NCBI GenBank assembly: GCA_023461115.1
Contig: JAEWOA010000022.1
Location: forward strand, 1-27,040
Reading direction: 5' to 3'
From: Actinomycetes bacterium
GTDB taxonomy: Bacteria > Actinomycetota > Actinomycetes > Actinomycetales > Cellulomonadaceae
DNA: 27,040 bases
Part shown: piece by piece, positions 7,666 to 15,605 of the stretch
How positions within the stretch are numbered: the first letter of the stretch is position 1
Layout of the letters: every line of letters starts with the position of its first letter
Position numbers and translations under genes: made by a program
Notes under the pieces: model-generated
Databases searched by the model: none
What the model saw: the letters and a program-made list of their open reading frames with translations, nothing else
Told to the model about the DNA's origin: nothing

Positions 7666-10170
7666 CTACTCGGGGAGCACGGGCGGTGTGTGCCAGATGC
7701 GGTCGATGTAGTCGGCCATCGAGCGGTCGGAGGAGAAGAAGCCGGCGCGCGCCACGTTCAGCACCGCCTTGCGGGTCCACCCGTCCGGGTCGCGGTAGGC
7801 CTCGTCGACCCGCTCCTGCGCGTCCACGTAGGCCTGGAAGTCCGCAAGCGCCAGGAACCGGTCCTCGTGCAGCAGGTTGGAGACGACGGGCTCGAACACC
7901 GTGCGGTCCCCGTCGGAGAACGCGCCGGACGCGATCAGGTCGATCGCGTGCCGCAGCGTCTTGTTCGTCTCGTAGTACGACGACGGGTGGTAGCCCAGGT
8001 CGACGAGCTCCGCGACCTCGGGCTCGGTGAGCCCGAAGAGGAAGAAGTTCTCGTCGCCGACGAGGCGCCGGATCTCGACGTTCGCGCCGTCGTCGGTGCC
8101 GATGGTCAAGGCGCCGTTGAGCGTGAACTTCATGTTGCCCGTGCCGGACGCCTCCTTGCCGGCGAGCGAGATCTGCTCGGAGAGGTCGGCCGCCGGGATC
8201 AGCGTCTCCGCGAGCGTCACGTTGTAGTTGGCCGGGAAAGCGACCGTGAGCCGGCCCTGCACCCGGGGGTCGTCGTTCACGGTGCGGCCCACCGCGTTGA
8301 TCAGGCCGATGATCTGCTTGGCCATGACGTAGCCGGGCGCGGCCTTGGCGCCGAACGCGAACGTGCGCGGCGTGACGTCGGACGCGTCCAGCTCGCCCGT
8401 GATGATCCGCTGGTAGGTGGAGACGATGTGCAGGAGCTTGAGCGTCTGGCGCTTGTACTCGTGCAGGCGCTTGACCATGCAGTCGAACATCGTGTCGGGG
8501 TTGAGGTGGATGCCGTCGCGCTCCGCGAGGACCTGGGTGATCCGGCGCTTGTTGCCCGCCTTGACCTCCTGGAACTTGCGGCGGAACTCGGCGTCGTCCG
8601 CGAACGGCTCCAGCTCGCGCAGCCGCTCCAGGTCGGTGATCCAGCCCTCGCCGATCGCCTCCGTGATGAGCCCCGACAGCCCGGGGTTGGAGAGCCGGAC
8701 GAACCGGCGGGGCGTCACGCCGTTGGTGACGTTGGTGAACTTCTCCGGGTAGAAGTCGGAGAAGTCGTCGAGCACCTTGTCGCGCAACAGCTGGCTGTGC
8801 AGCTCGGCCACACCGTTGACCTTGGTGCCCGCGACGGTGGCCAGGTACGCCATCCGGACCGAGCGCACCGGGTACTCCGCGATGATCGACATGCGGCGCA
8901 CGCGGAGCTCGTCGTCGGGGTACCGCTCGCGCAGCCGCTCCAGGAACTCCTCGTTGATGCGGTAGATGATCTCCAGGTGCCGCGGCAGCAGCCGGCCGAG
9001 CAGCTCGACGGGCCACACCTCAAGGGCCTCGGGAAGCAGCGTGTGGCACGTGTACGCGAAGCACTTCTGGGTGACGGCCCACGCCTCCTCCCAGTCCCAG
9101 CCCCGCTCGTCGACGAGCAGGCGCATGAGCTCCGGGATCGCGATGACCGGGTGCGTGTCGTTGAGCTGGAAGACGATCCTGTTAGGCAGGTTGTGCAGGT
9201 CGTAGCCCTCGGGCAGCACGTCGTCGATGAAGTTCTTGAGCGAGCACGCGACGAAGAAGTACTGCTGCTGGAGCCGCAGCTCCTTGCCCTGCGGCGTGGA
9301 GTCCTCGGGATACAGCACCTTGGAGATGTTCTCTGCGAACGTCTGGGCCCGCACCGCCTCGGCGTAGTCGCCGGCGTTGAAGATCTGCAGGTCGAAGGCC
9401 CTCGTCGCGCGCGCGCTCCACAGGCGCAGCGTGTTGACGCGGCCGTTCTCGTACCCCGGGACCATGTAGTTGTACGGCACACCCACCACGGACCAGCCCG
9501 GCTTCCACCGGCGCCGGACCTTGCCCTCGTCGTCGGCGTACTGCTCCACCGTGCCGCCGAAGTCCACGGTGACCGCGCCCTCGGGGTGCGGGAACTCCCA
9601 CGGCGAGCCCAGGCGCAGCCAGTCGTCCGGCTTCTCCACCTGCCAGCCGTCGACGAACGTCTGCTCGAAGATGCCGTACTCGTACCGGATGCCGTACCCG
9701 ATGCACGGGACGTTCATCGTCGCGAGCGAGTCGATGAAGCACGCGGCCAACCGGCCCAGGCCGCCGTTGCCGAGCCCGGGCTCGACCTCCGCCGCGCGCA
9801 GCGTGTCCAGGTCGATGCCGAGGCTAGACAGCCCGTCGCGCACGATGTGCTCGAGGTCCGCGGCCAGCAACGCGTTGTCGAGCTGGCGGCCCAGCAGGAA
9901 CTCCGCGGACAGGTACGCGACCGACTTGGCCTGCACGTCCTTCTGGTGGCGCAGCGTCTGCAGCCAGCGGGTCATCAGGTAGTGGCGGACCGTCCTCGCC
10001 ATCGCGAGGTACTGGTCGTTCACCGATGCTCGGGACAGGTCAACGCCTTGCCCGAAGTTCAGCTCCCGCAGGAACTCCCGCACGAAGCCGTCGACAGTGT
10101 GCTCTCGCGTCGCGATGGGGGTGTTGTCCGTCACCCTTGCCACCGTAGCGGGGTCCGGTGCAGCGGTCAT
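7666..10170 (-). CDS. glgP: Glycogen/maltodextrin phosphorylase
   Basis: This 834-residue GT35 phosphorylase releases glucose 1-phosphate from alpha-1,4-glucans, using pyridoxal phosphate. It contains the N-terminal LSAEFLLGR and EPGLGNGGLGRLAACFIDSLA motifs, and the PLP site EASGTGNMKFTLNGALTIGT with Lys at about 681. The length is normal for the family. The start is uncertain: ATG 10170 (MTAAPDPATV) and GTGs at 10143 and 10134 are all in frame, and none has a strong ribosome site. The family homology begins around VDGFVREFL. It is divergent from the rtcB relic and followed by the DUF5997 gene. Glycogen turnover in the cytosol is its expected role. Confidence 0.97.
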   Translation of the reverse strand: MTAAPDPATVARVTDNTPIATREHTVDGFVREFLRELNFGQGVDLSRASVNDQYLAMARTVRHYLMTRWLQTLRHQKDVQAKSVAYLSAEFLLGRQLDNALLAADLEHIVRDGLSSLGIDLDTLRAAEVEPGLGNGGLGRLAACFIDSLATMNVPCIGYGIRYEYGIFEQTFVDGWQVEKPDDWLRLGSPWEFPHPEGAVTVDFGGTVEQYADDEGKVRRRWKPGWSVVGVPYNYMVPGYENGRVNTLRLWSARATRAFDLQIFNAGDYAEAVRAQTFAENISKVLYPEDSTPQGKELRLQQQYFFVACSLKNFIDDVLPEGYDLHNLPNRIVFQLNDTHPVIAIPELMRLLVDERGWDWEEAWAVTQKCFAYTCHTLLPEALEVWPVELLGRLLPRHLEIIYRINEEFLERLRERYPDDELRVRRMSIIAEYPVRSVRMAYLATVAGTKVNGVAELHSQLLRDKVLDDFSDFYPEKFTNVTNGVTPRRFVRLSNPGLSGLITEAIGEGWITDLERLRELEPFADDAEFRRKFQEVKAGNKRRITQVLAERDGIHLNPDTMFDCMVKRLHEYKRQTLKLLHIVSTYQRIITGELDASDVTPRTFAFGAKAAPGYVMAKQIIGLINAVGRTVNDDPRVQGRLTVAFPANYNVTLAETLIPAADLSEQISLAGKEASGTGNMKFTLNGALTIGTDDGANVEIRRLVGDENFFLFGLTEPEVAELVDLGYHPSSYYETNKTLRHAIDLIASGAFSDGDRTVFEPVVSNLLHEDRFLALADFQAYVDAQERVDEAYRDPDGWTRKAVLNVARAGFFSSDRSMADYIDRIWHTPPVLPE

Positions 10171-10276
10171 CAGGAACGTCGCGACGACTGCACGGACCCG
10201 GGCTGAGGACGGCGCCCCGTGCGCCGGGTCCAATGAGCGAGACAGCGGGGACCGGTCGATGCCAGGATCCTCGGCC

Positions 10277-10660
10277 ATGTCCAAGCACCTGACCCGGACG
10301 CTCATCTCCTGGGCGTCGTCGCGCAAGGGCGCGATCTCGGCGCGGGCGGGCCAGCCAGGGCTGATCCCGGGGTCGATGGGGACGGCGTCGTACGTCGTCG
10401 TCGGCCGCGGCAACCCGGTGTCGTTGCACTCGTCGCCGCACGGCGCCGGGCGCAACCACTCGCGGGCCGCCGCTCGCCGGCTGTTCACGCACGAGCAGCT
10501 TCGCGAGGCGATGGCGGGCATCGAGTACCGGGACACCGACGCGTTCGTCGACGAGATCCCTGGCGCGTACAAGGACATCGACCAGGTCATGGCGGACGCC
10601 GCGGACCTCGTCGAGATCCGCCACACGCTCCACCAGCTCGTCAACGTGAAGGGCGACTGA
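10277..10660 (+). pseudogene. rtcB: 5'-truncated RNA ligase RtcB (C-terminal fragment)
   Basis: The frame gives 127 residues from ATG 10277. From about residue 16 it matches the last quarter of RtcB: RKGAISARAGQPGLIPGSMG, then SSPHGAGR, AGIEYR, DEIPGAYKDIDQVMADAADL and a final VNVKGD. RtcB joins RNA 2',3'-cyclic phosphate or 3'-phosphate ends to 5'-OH ends through a guanylated histidine, and the HGAGR His is that residue. The N-terminal two thirds of the usual 400-480 residues, with the Cys/His/Asp ligands for Mn2+, are missing. The glgP gene occupies the space upstream on the other strand. An AGGA lies upstream of the ATG, so a small protein could still be made. It cannot be a normal ligase. 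Confidence 0.85.
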
Positions 10661-10676
10661 CCGGGGCTTATCGTCG

Positions 10677-11165
10677 GTGGCCGTGGAACCTGCCCTGGCC
10701 CGCGCGGCGGACGTCGACGAGATCTTCGCGCTGCGGCGGCGGCTCGAGGAGTGGATGGCCGCGCACGGGATCGACCAGTGGCCGGTCGGGTCGCTGCCAC
10801 GCGAGCGGATCGCCACCCAGGCCGCCGACGGCCAATGGTGGGTGGTACGCGACGACGACGGCGTCGTCGCGACCGCCCGCCTGGTGTGGGCCGACCCCGA
10901 GTACTGGGGCGACGACGACGCCCCCGCGCTGTACGTGCACGGGCTGATGGTGGACCGCCGCGCACGCGGCGCCGGGCACGGGCGGGCGCTCGTCGAATGG
11001 GCGGACAGCCTGGCCCGCGGCCGGGGCGTCGACTGGCTGCGCCTCGACCACCGCGAGTCCAACCCGCACCTCGACGACCTCTACCGGTCCTGGGGCTTCG
11101 AGCCCGTCCGGCTCAGTGGCCTGCCCGGCTTCCTCGTCGTCCTGATGCAGCGCCCGCTCGGATGA
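10677..11165 (+). CDS. GNAT family N-acetyltransferase
   Basis: This 162-residue protein starts at GTG 10677 (a second GTG at 10683 is possible). It shows the GNAT fold: an N-terminal RRRLEEWMAAHGI helix, a central VVRDDDGVVATARL strand pair, and the acetyl-CoA pyrophosphate-binding motif VDRRARGAGHGRAL at about 97-110 (R/QxxGxG/A type). It ends with LYRSWGFEPV at about 138-147, the classic motif B. Acetyl transfer from acetyl-CoA to an unknown amine is expected. It starts 17 bases after the rtcB relic stop and is followed by a 70-bp gap before the next gene. The substrate cannot be judged from sequence. Confidence 0.85.
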   Translation: MAVEPALARAADVDEIFALRRRLEEWMAAHGIDQWPVGSLPRERIATQAADGQWWVVRDDDGVVATARLVWADPEYWGDDDAPALYVHGLMVDRRARGAGHGRALVEWADSLARGRGVDWLRLDHRESNPHLDDLYRSWGFEPVRLSGLPGFLVVLMQRPLG

Positions 11166-11235
11166 CACCCCGCGCCTGCCCTAGCGTGGCACCGTACGTG
11201 CCGGTTCGCGGCCCGTCGGCCCAGGAACGGTGAGG

Positions 11236-12486
11236 ATGAGCAGCGAGATCGAGATCGTCAGCGACGGAGACGGCATCGCGGTCTTCGGCGATCCCGCAGC
11301 CGTCGAGCTCCTGCTCTCGACCGCCGGCATCGCGTCGAAGGCGATCACCCTCCGCTCGTCGGGCGACGTCGTCCTGAAGGCCGGGTCGGGCGCCGCGCAG
11401 GCCGGATCGCACCTCGCCGCGAGCTCCGGCCGCTGGGTGAAGCTCACCGACGAGTCGGCGAAGGCCCTCAAGGTCGGCAAGGCGATGAAGGGCTCGTCAG
11501 ACGGCGTCAGCCGCGCCATCGCCACGACAGGCAAGGGCAAGGTCACGAAGATCCTCGAGTTCAGCAAGCCGGGCTCGCTCGGCTCGACGCTCACCAGCCC
11601 CGCGGTGCTCGCCGGCGCCGCGGGCGTCATGGCGCAGCTGGCCATGCAGCAGACCATGGAAGAGATCACGCAGTACCTCGCCGTGATCGACGCGAAGGTC
11701 GACGACGTCTTGCGCGCCCAGAAGGACGCCGCGGTCGCCCAGATGATCGGCGTCGGTTTGGTCGTCGACGATGCGATGCTCAAGCGCGAGCACGTCGGCC
11801 GCGTCTCGGAGGTGACCTGGTCGAGCCTGCACGGCGCGGCCCAGACGATCGCCGCGACGCAGTCGTACGCCCTTCGCCGACTCGACGCGCTCGCGGAGTC
11901 GCTCGAGAAGAAGCGCAAGGCGGGCGAGCTCGCCAAGGCCTCCGAGGAGGCTGAGCGAGCGGTCGAGGAGTGGCTGGGCGTCCTGGCCCGCTGCTTCCAG
12001 CTCCAAGACGGCCTCGTCGTGCTCGAGCTCGACCGCGTCCTCGACTCCTCACCCGACGACCTGGACCGGCACCGGGTGGCTCTGCAGACCGGACGACGAA
12101 GGCGCCGCGAGCTCATCGCGTCGACCACACGTCACCTGCTGGAGAGGATGGACGCCGCGGCCGACGTCGCGAACTCGCAGGTGCTGCTGCACCCGCGGAG
12201 GGCGGGTGACGTCGTGCGCTCCGGGAACGAGGTCGGCGTCCACGTCGCCGAGTTCAACCGTCGGCTCGGCATCCAGCAGGAGCGAGAGGCGCTCGAGGCG
12301 AAACGCTGGCGCGAAGCGGCCGGCGAGGCGAAGGATGCGGTCGTGCGCACCGCCGAGGCGACGGCGACTGCGACCACTCGCATCGGCCACGAGGCGTACA
12401 CCCAGGTCAAGTCGCTCGCTGCCGACGCCTCCGAACGCCTCCCACGGAAGCGGGACGACGACGACAAGCAGCCCGACGGCGAGTGA
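11236..12486 (+). CDS. Uncharacterised actinobacterial-type protein with central Ala/Gly-rich segment and helical C-terminus
   Basis: The 416-residue product from ATG 11236 (a GTG at 11230 adds two residues; the AGGA at 11223 fits the ATG better) matches no family I can name. The N-terminus SSEIEIVSDGDGIAVFGDPAAVELLL looks like a small alpha/beta region. Residues about 130-155 are an Ala/Gly-rich, weakly hydrophobic stretch (LTSPAVLAGAAGVMAQLAMQ) that could be a membrane-associated hairpin. From about 160 it is mostly charged helix (KVDDVLRAQKDAAV, LEKKRKAGELAKASEEAERAV), and the tail is very acidic/basic. No catalytic motif is visible. It stands alone between the GNAT gene and the convergent response regulator (17 bp apart). 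Confidence 0.6.
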   Translation: MSSEIEIVSDGDGIAVFGDPAAVELLLSTAGIASKAITLRSSGDVVLKAGSGAAQAGSHLAASSGRWVKLTDESAKALKVGKAMKGSSDGVSRAIATTGKGKVTKILEFSKPGSLGSTLTSPAVLAGAAGVMAQLAMQQTMEEITQYLAVIDAKVDDVLRAQKDAAVAQMIGVGLVVDDAMLKREHVGRVSEVTWSSLHGAAQTIAATQSYALRRLDALAESLEKKRKAGELAKASEEAERAVEEWLGVLARCFQLQDGLVVLELDRVLDSSPDDLDRHRVALQTGRRRRRELIASTTRHLLERMDAAADVANSQVLLHPRRAGDVVRSGNEVGVHVAEFNRRLGIQQEREALEAKRWREAAGEAKDAVVRTAEATATATTRIGHEAYTQVKSLAADASERLPRKRDDDDKQPDGE

Positions 12487-12502
12487 CCCACAGACCCAGT
12501 CC

Positions 12503-13210
12503 CTACAACATCGGCGAGTTGCCGCCTCTGTCTGTCGAATCCTCAGGTGTGGGGTCGACGACGCGGTAGCCGACGCCGGGCTGCGTGTCGATGAGGGCGG
12601 GCTGGCCGAGCTTGCGGCGCAGCCTGCTCATCGTGACGAAGACGGCGTTGGTGAACGGGTCGGCGTTCTCGTCCCAGACCTGTTCCAGCAGGTCTTCTGC
12701 GCTAACAACGGTGGGAGCGGCGCGCAGGAGGGCTTCGAGCATCCCGAACTCCTTCACGGACAGATCGAGCGCCCGTCCCCCCCGGGTGACGGCATGCTGG
12801 AGGGGGTCGAGAGCGAGGTCGCCGACTCGGTACACGCGGGACCGGGCGGCGGGTTGACGACGTGCCAGTGCTCTGACGCGCAGGACGAGCTCGGTGAAGT
12901 GAAACGGCTTGGTGAGGTAGTCGTCGGCGCCGAGCCCCAAGCCCCGCACCCGTTCGTCAGGTGTGTCGGATGCGGTGAGCATGAGCACCATCGTGGGCTG
13001 GTCGCGGTCGACGATCATGCGGCACAGCGTGTCGCCGTGGATGCCGGGCAGGTCGCGGTCGAGCACGACGACCTGGTACTCGTTGACGTCGATCTTCTCG
13101 GCCGCGTCTCGGCCGTCGTAGGCAACATCGACGGCGAAGCCCTGGTCGCGCAGTCCCTCGGCAATGTCGTCGGCGAGGCTGGGCACGTCCTCGACGACGA
13201 GCAGCCTCAT
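12503..13210 (-). CDS. OmpR/PhoB-family response regulator
   Basis: This 235-residue protein has a receiver domain with the acidic pair E7-D8, phosphoacceptor D51 (VVVLDRDLPG), T79 and K101 (TKPF). A C-terminal winged-helix DNA-binding domain follows at about 130-222, ending in the family motif FVTMSRLRRKLG...IDTQPGVGYRV. The start ATG overlaps the kinase stop (13207-13210), so kinase and regulator are translationally coupled. Neighbouring genes make the divergent lipoprotein-adaptor-ABC operon its likely target, through the 11-bp direct repeats at about 14584 and 14826. The target is inference. Confidence 0.94.
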   Translation of the reverse strand: MRLLVVEDVPSLADDIAEGLRDQGFAVDVAYDGRDAAEKIDVNEYQVVVLDRDLPGIHGDTLCRMIVDRDQPTMVLMLTASDTPDERVRGLGLGADDYLTKPFHFTELVLRVRALARRQPAARSRVYRVGDLALDPLQHAVTRGGRALDLSVKEFGMLEALLRAAPTVVSAEDLLEQVWDENADPFTNAVFVTMSRLRRKLGQPALIDTQPGVGYRVVDPTPEDSTDRGGNSPML

Positions 13211-14511
13211 GTCGCACTCCCGATGGGAATCGCCAGGTCCGCGGCTGTCGCGTTCGGTGACGGCGCGGGGAGGGCGACCGTGACACGGAGCCCGCCTTCG
13301 GGCCGGGCGTCCAGTTCGAGGGACCCGTCGCAGGCTTCGACGATGGCCGCGACGATGGAGAGGCCCAGACCTACTCCTTCGGAGCTGGTGCGGTCGGGCG
13401 AGAGGCGCCGGAAGGGCTGAGCCAGTTCGTCAACGTCTCGTTGGCTGAGGAGCGGGCCGCCGTTCTCGACGACGAGCGTGCCCGAGTCGCCGTCGCGGCT
13501 GGTGACGACGCGGACCTCACCGCCGGACTCGTTGTGTCGTATCGCGTTGTCGATGAGGTTGTCCACCAGGTGCCCGGCAAGTGCGGGGTCCACGCTGACA
13601 AGCGCGCCGCGACCGTCGCGGACGATGCTCAGACGCCTTCGGGCGATGTCCTGTCGGCGCTCGGCGAGGGCGCGTCCGGCAAGTTCGTCGAGCGCGATGG
13701 CCGGGCGATCGTCGGTACGCCCGGGCGGTTGATGCTGTGCCCGGGCGAGGGCGAGGAAGCTCTCCACGAGCCGATCGGCCTTGTCCAGTCCGATCGTCAT
13801 CCTTCTGGCGAGGGTCGTGACCTCGGGGGGCACGGGATCGGGTTTGGCGGTGGCGACGTCCAGGGTGGTGCGCATCATCGTCAGCGGCGTGCGCAGTTCG
13901 TGGGCGGCGTTGGCGACGAAGCGACGTTGCGCGTCGAACGCCGCTTCCAGCCGGGCTAGCAGGTCGTCGATTGTGTCGCCGAGCGTTGTGAGCTCGTCGC
14001 GTGGCCCGGTGAGGGCAAGGCGTTCGTGGAGGTTCTGCTCGGAGATGCGTCTAGTGGTGTCGCTGATGGTGCGAAGTGGACGCAGCACTCGGCCGGCGAC
14101 GATCCATCCCAGGCCGATCGCGACGATGGTCATGATCGCTAGTGCGATGCCCGAGTTGATGAGCAACTGCTGCAGTGTGTGGGCTCTGTCGGCCGCAGCC
14201 AGCTCCGAGAGCTGGTTGGCCAGCGCCTCGGTCTGCCTCGGAGTAAGTGGGCTCTGGCCGCGGTTCTGTATGATCCGGTCGTCGTCGGGCGCGCCGGTCC
14301 CTGTCCCGCTCAGCGAGCCATCGGCATCCTGATAGAAGTGGAAGGAACTGCCTGCGATCGCCTGGTGGACGAGCACAAACGTGATCGCGAGCACCGCGGC
14401 GCCGCAGCCGAGGAACAGCCCACCGTAGAGGGCCGTCAGCCGGAGCCGGACCGTTCCGCGCACCCCGCGCAGACGTCCGAGCCGTGCCTTCAAGGCACTG
14501 AGCGCTGTCAT
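13207..14511 (-). CDS. Sensor histidine kinase
   Basis: The 434-residue protein has TM1 at about 26-50 and a short extracytoplasmic loop of about 65 residues. TM2 is at 117-139, HAMP at about 139-193, and the H-box FVANAAHELRTPL has H204. The N-box LVDNLIDNAIRHN is at about 315-327 and G2 is GVGLGLSIV at about 379-387. It is a bacterial HisKA/HATPase_c membrane sensor, likely autophosphorylating on H204 and passing phosphate to D51 of the regulator. The small sensor loop (Gly/Ser/Asp/Gln-rich) suggests envelope or membrane sensing rather than a large ligand pocket. The GAGGAGAG ribosome site before ATG 14511 supports the start. It diverges from the lipoprotein operon. Confidence 0.94.
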   Translation of the reverse strand: MTALSALKARLGRLRGVRGTVRLRLTALYGGLFLGCGAAVLAITFVLVHQAIAGSSFHFYQDADGSLSGTGTGAPDDDRIIQNRGQSPLTPRQTEALANQLSELAAADRAHTLQQLLINSGIALAIMTIVAIGLGWIVAGRVLRPLRTISDTTRRISEQNLHERLALTGPRDELTTLGDTIDDLLARLEAAFDAQRRFVANAAHELRTPLTMMRTTLDVATAKPDPVPPEVTTLARRMTIGLDKADRLVESFLALARAQHQPPGRTDDRPAIALDELAGRALAERRQDIARRRLSIVRDGRGALVSVDPALAGHLVDNLIDNAIRHNESGGEVRVVTSRDGDSGTLVVENGGPLLSQRDVDELAQPFRRLSPDRTSSEGVGLGLSIVAAIVEACDGSLELDARPEGGLRVTVALPAPSPNATAADLAIPIGSAT

Positions 14512-14582
14512 CTGGCTCTCCTCTCACAGCAGGCGACGCCCGACGTGCTCGCGAGCGCCCCTCTCCATCATCGCCGCCGTGT

Positions 14583-14695
14583 CCTTACAGCGACCTAACG
14601 GAGTGCGTGAGGCCGCTGGAAGGCGCCGCCGTCGTCGTCGACGGCGCCCAGGAAAGAACTCGATGGCTCATCGACGGCGGTGGAGGTACCCGATG
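14583..14695 (+). repeat. Leader repeat copy A (duplicated 5' region)
   Basis: From ccttacagcgacctaacgg through an SD-like ggagg to an ATG at 14693, this segment is a close copy of 14825-14922, 242 bp downstream. The alignment runs over the promoter-like part, aggcgccgc, ggctcatc and the ribosome site. Copy A has an extra segment of about 15 bp (gtcgtcgtcgacggc region). The duplication places a second ribosome site and ATG ahead of a short degenerate frame. Confidence 0.85.
14584..14599 (+). promoter_or_regulatory. Putative response-regulator box A (11-bp direct repeat)
   Basis: CTTAC at 14584 and CTAAC at 14595 are spaced by 11 bp, the usual half-site spacing for OmpR/PhoB-class regulators. 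It lies between the divergent kinase and lipoprotein genes and is repeated in copy B. Assignment to the neighbouring regulator is inference. Confidence 0.4.
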
Positions 14696-14878
14696 AAGCC
14701 CGCATCTCGCCCTGCTCAGAGCCCAGCGGCACCGAACGCACAGGAGCGCAGGGCGCCTGGCCCTCGACCGCCCGATCCGTTCGCGCCTCCGCGCTTGAGC
14801 GGCGACGAGCCTCGCACCGCACCGCCTTACAACGACCTAACGGACTGCGTAAAGCCGGTGGGAGGCGCCGCGACCTAG
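14693..14878 (+). CDS. Short frame after leader copy A, possible relic or leader peptide (61 aa)
   Basis: An ATG at 14693 follows TGGAGG with good spacing and opens 61 codons, rich in Pro, Ala and Arg (MKPASRPAQSPAAPNAQERR at the start). The frame ends inside leader copy B. Its first codons line up loosely with the N-terminus of the downstream lipoprotein (M..A..P.Q......RRA), but there is no hydrophobic core or lipobox. A decayed paralogue of the lipoprotein N-terminus is the likeliest reading. A translated leader peptide is the alternative. No function can be assigned. Confidence 0.3.
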   Translation: MKPASRPAQSPAAPNAQERRAPGPRPPDPFAPPRLSGDEPRTAPPYNDLTDCVKPVGGAAT

Positions 14879-14922
14879 AAAGAAGCCCGACGGCTCATCA
14901 ACGACAACGGAGGTATCTGATG
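14825..14922 (+). repeat. Leader repeat copy B (immediately upstream of the lipoprotein)
   Basis: This is the second copy of the duplicated leader, running from ccttacaacgacctaacgg to the lipoprotein ATG at 14920. Its CGGAGG ribosome site at about 14908-14913 directly serves the lipoprotein. Confidence 0.85.
14826..14841 (+). promoter_or_regulatory. Putative response-regulator box B (11-bp direct repeat)
   Basis: CTTAC at 14826 and CTAAC at 14837 repeat with 11-bp spacing, as in box A. The site lies about 80-95 bp before the lipoprotein ATG. Function is inferred from spacing and context only. Confidence 0.4.
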
Positions 14923-15489
14923 ACCAACGCAACCCACCCGTCGACGCAAACGAGCGGCGCGACCCGTTCGCGGCGTGCGCTCGCGTTCCTGGCGATGTCA
15001 GTGCTCGCCGTGACGTTGCTCCTGTCCGCCTGCTCCGGCGGCACGTCGAACGGTGCCGGATCGCCCGACCCCGCCGACACCGCCCCGCGCGGGTCAGCCG
15101 CCGGTCCGTATGACCAGGCGCTCGCCTATGCCGAGTGCATGCGTAAGAACGGGATCGCGGAGTTCCCCGACCCGGACAGCAACGGCGGGTTCGAGATCAA
15201 GGTCGAGCGGGGCAGCAGCCTCGACCGGAGCAACCCGCAGTACCAGGCGGCAGAGGAAGCGTGCGAGTCACTAAAGCCGGACGGTCCGGGGCCGGGTGAG
15301 GACGGAGGCAACCGAGAGGCGAACCTGAAGTACTCGCAATGCATGCGCGAGAACGGGATCGAGGAGTTCCCCGACCCCGACAGCAACGGCAACCTCCGGA
15401 TCACAGGCGGCCCCGACAGCGAGATCAACCAGGAAAACCCGGAATTCCAGGCGGCCCAGGAGGCATGCAAGGAGCTCCGCGCCGGGTAG
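14920..15489 (+). CDS. Lipoprotein with two tandem CMRxNG...FPDP domains
   Basis: This 189-residue precursor starts at ATG 14920 behind CGGAGG. A long N-region (about 20 residues, with RSRR) precedes a hydrophobic core and the lipobox LSAC (Cys38), so it is exported and anchored in the outer leaflet of the membrane. Two homologous repeats follow. The first covers about 64-119: YAECMRKNGIAEFPDPDSNG and NPQYQAAEEAC. The second covers about 134-186: YSQCMRENGIEEFPDPDSNG and NPEFQAAQEAC. Each has two Cys (73/115 and 141/183) that could form a disulfide. I recall single-copy versions (CMRSHGVPNFPDP) as a common actinobacterial lipoprotein family near adaptor/ABC genes; the function is unknown. It is the first gene of the pump operon. 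Confidence 0.88.
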   Translation: MTNATHPSTQTSGATRSRRALAFLAMSVLAVTLLLSACSGGTSNGAGSPDPADTAPRGSAAGPYDQALAYAECMRKNGIAEFPDPDSNGGFEIKVERGSSLDRSNPQYQAAEEACESLKPDGPGPGEDGGNREANLKYSQCMRENGIEEFPDPDSNGNLRITGGPDSEINQENPEFQAAQEACKELRAG

Positions 15490-15509
15490 CGCCGCGACGT
15501 TCGCGGCTC

Positions 15510-15551
15510 GGGAGGCGGCGGCCAACTCCGCAACTGGCCGCCGCCCCTCCC
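15510..15551 (+). terminator. Strong hairpin between lipoprotein and adaptor genes
   Basis: gggaggcggcggcca (15510-15524) pairs with tggccgccgcccctccc (15535-15551) around a 10-base loop, with a two-base bulge. It begins 21 bases after the lipoprotein stop and 55 bases before the adaptor start. It could partly terminate transcription, or protect upstream mRNA so that the lipoprotein is made in excess over the pump. No U-tract is present. Confidence 0.6.
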
Positions 15552-15605
15552 GGACGCCTGCTCAGCCCGCTGACTCGACCATCGACTCCGAACGAAAGGC
15601 TCACC

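Noticed and set aside
7100..7711. Open frame starting at ATG 7100 behind an AAGGAG-like site and running through the 19-bp array
   Set aside because: The residues are produced by the 19-bp repeat read in shifting frames and then by the antisense of DUF5997. No conserved domain is present. The ribosome-like site leaves a small chance that a gene once began here.
7690..10206. 838-codon plus-strand frame opposite glgP
   Set aside because: It is a mirror frame of the phosphorylase gene without family motifs.
14693..14878. Firm assignment of the 61-codon frame as a functional leader peptide
   Set aside because: There is no lipobox, signal or conserved motif, and the frame ends within the second leader copy. 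It is listed only as a low-confidence feature.
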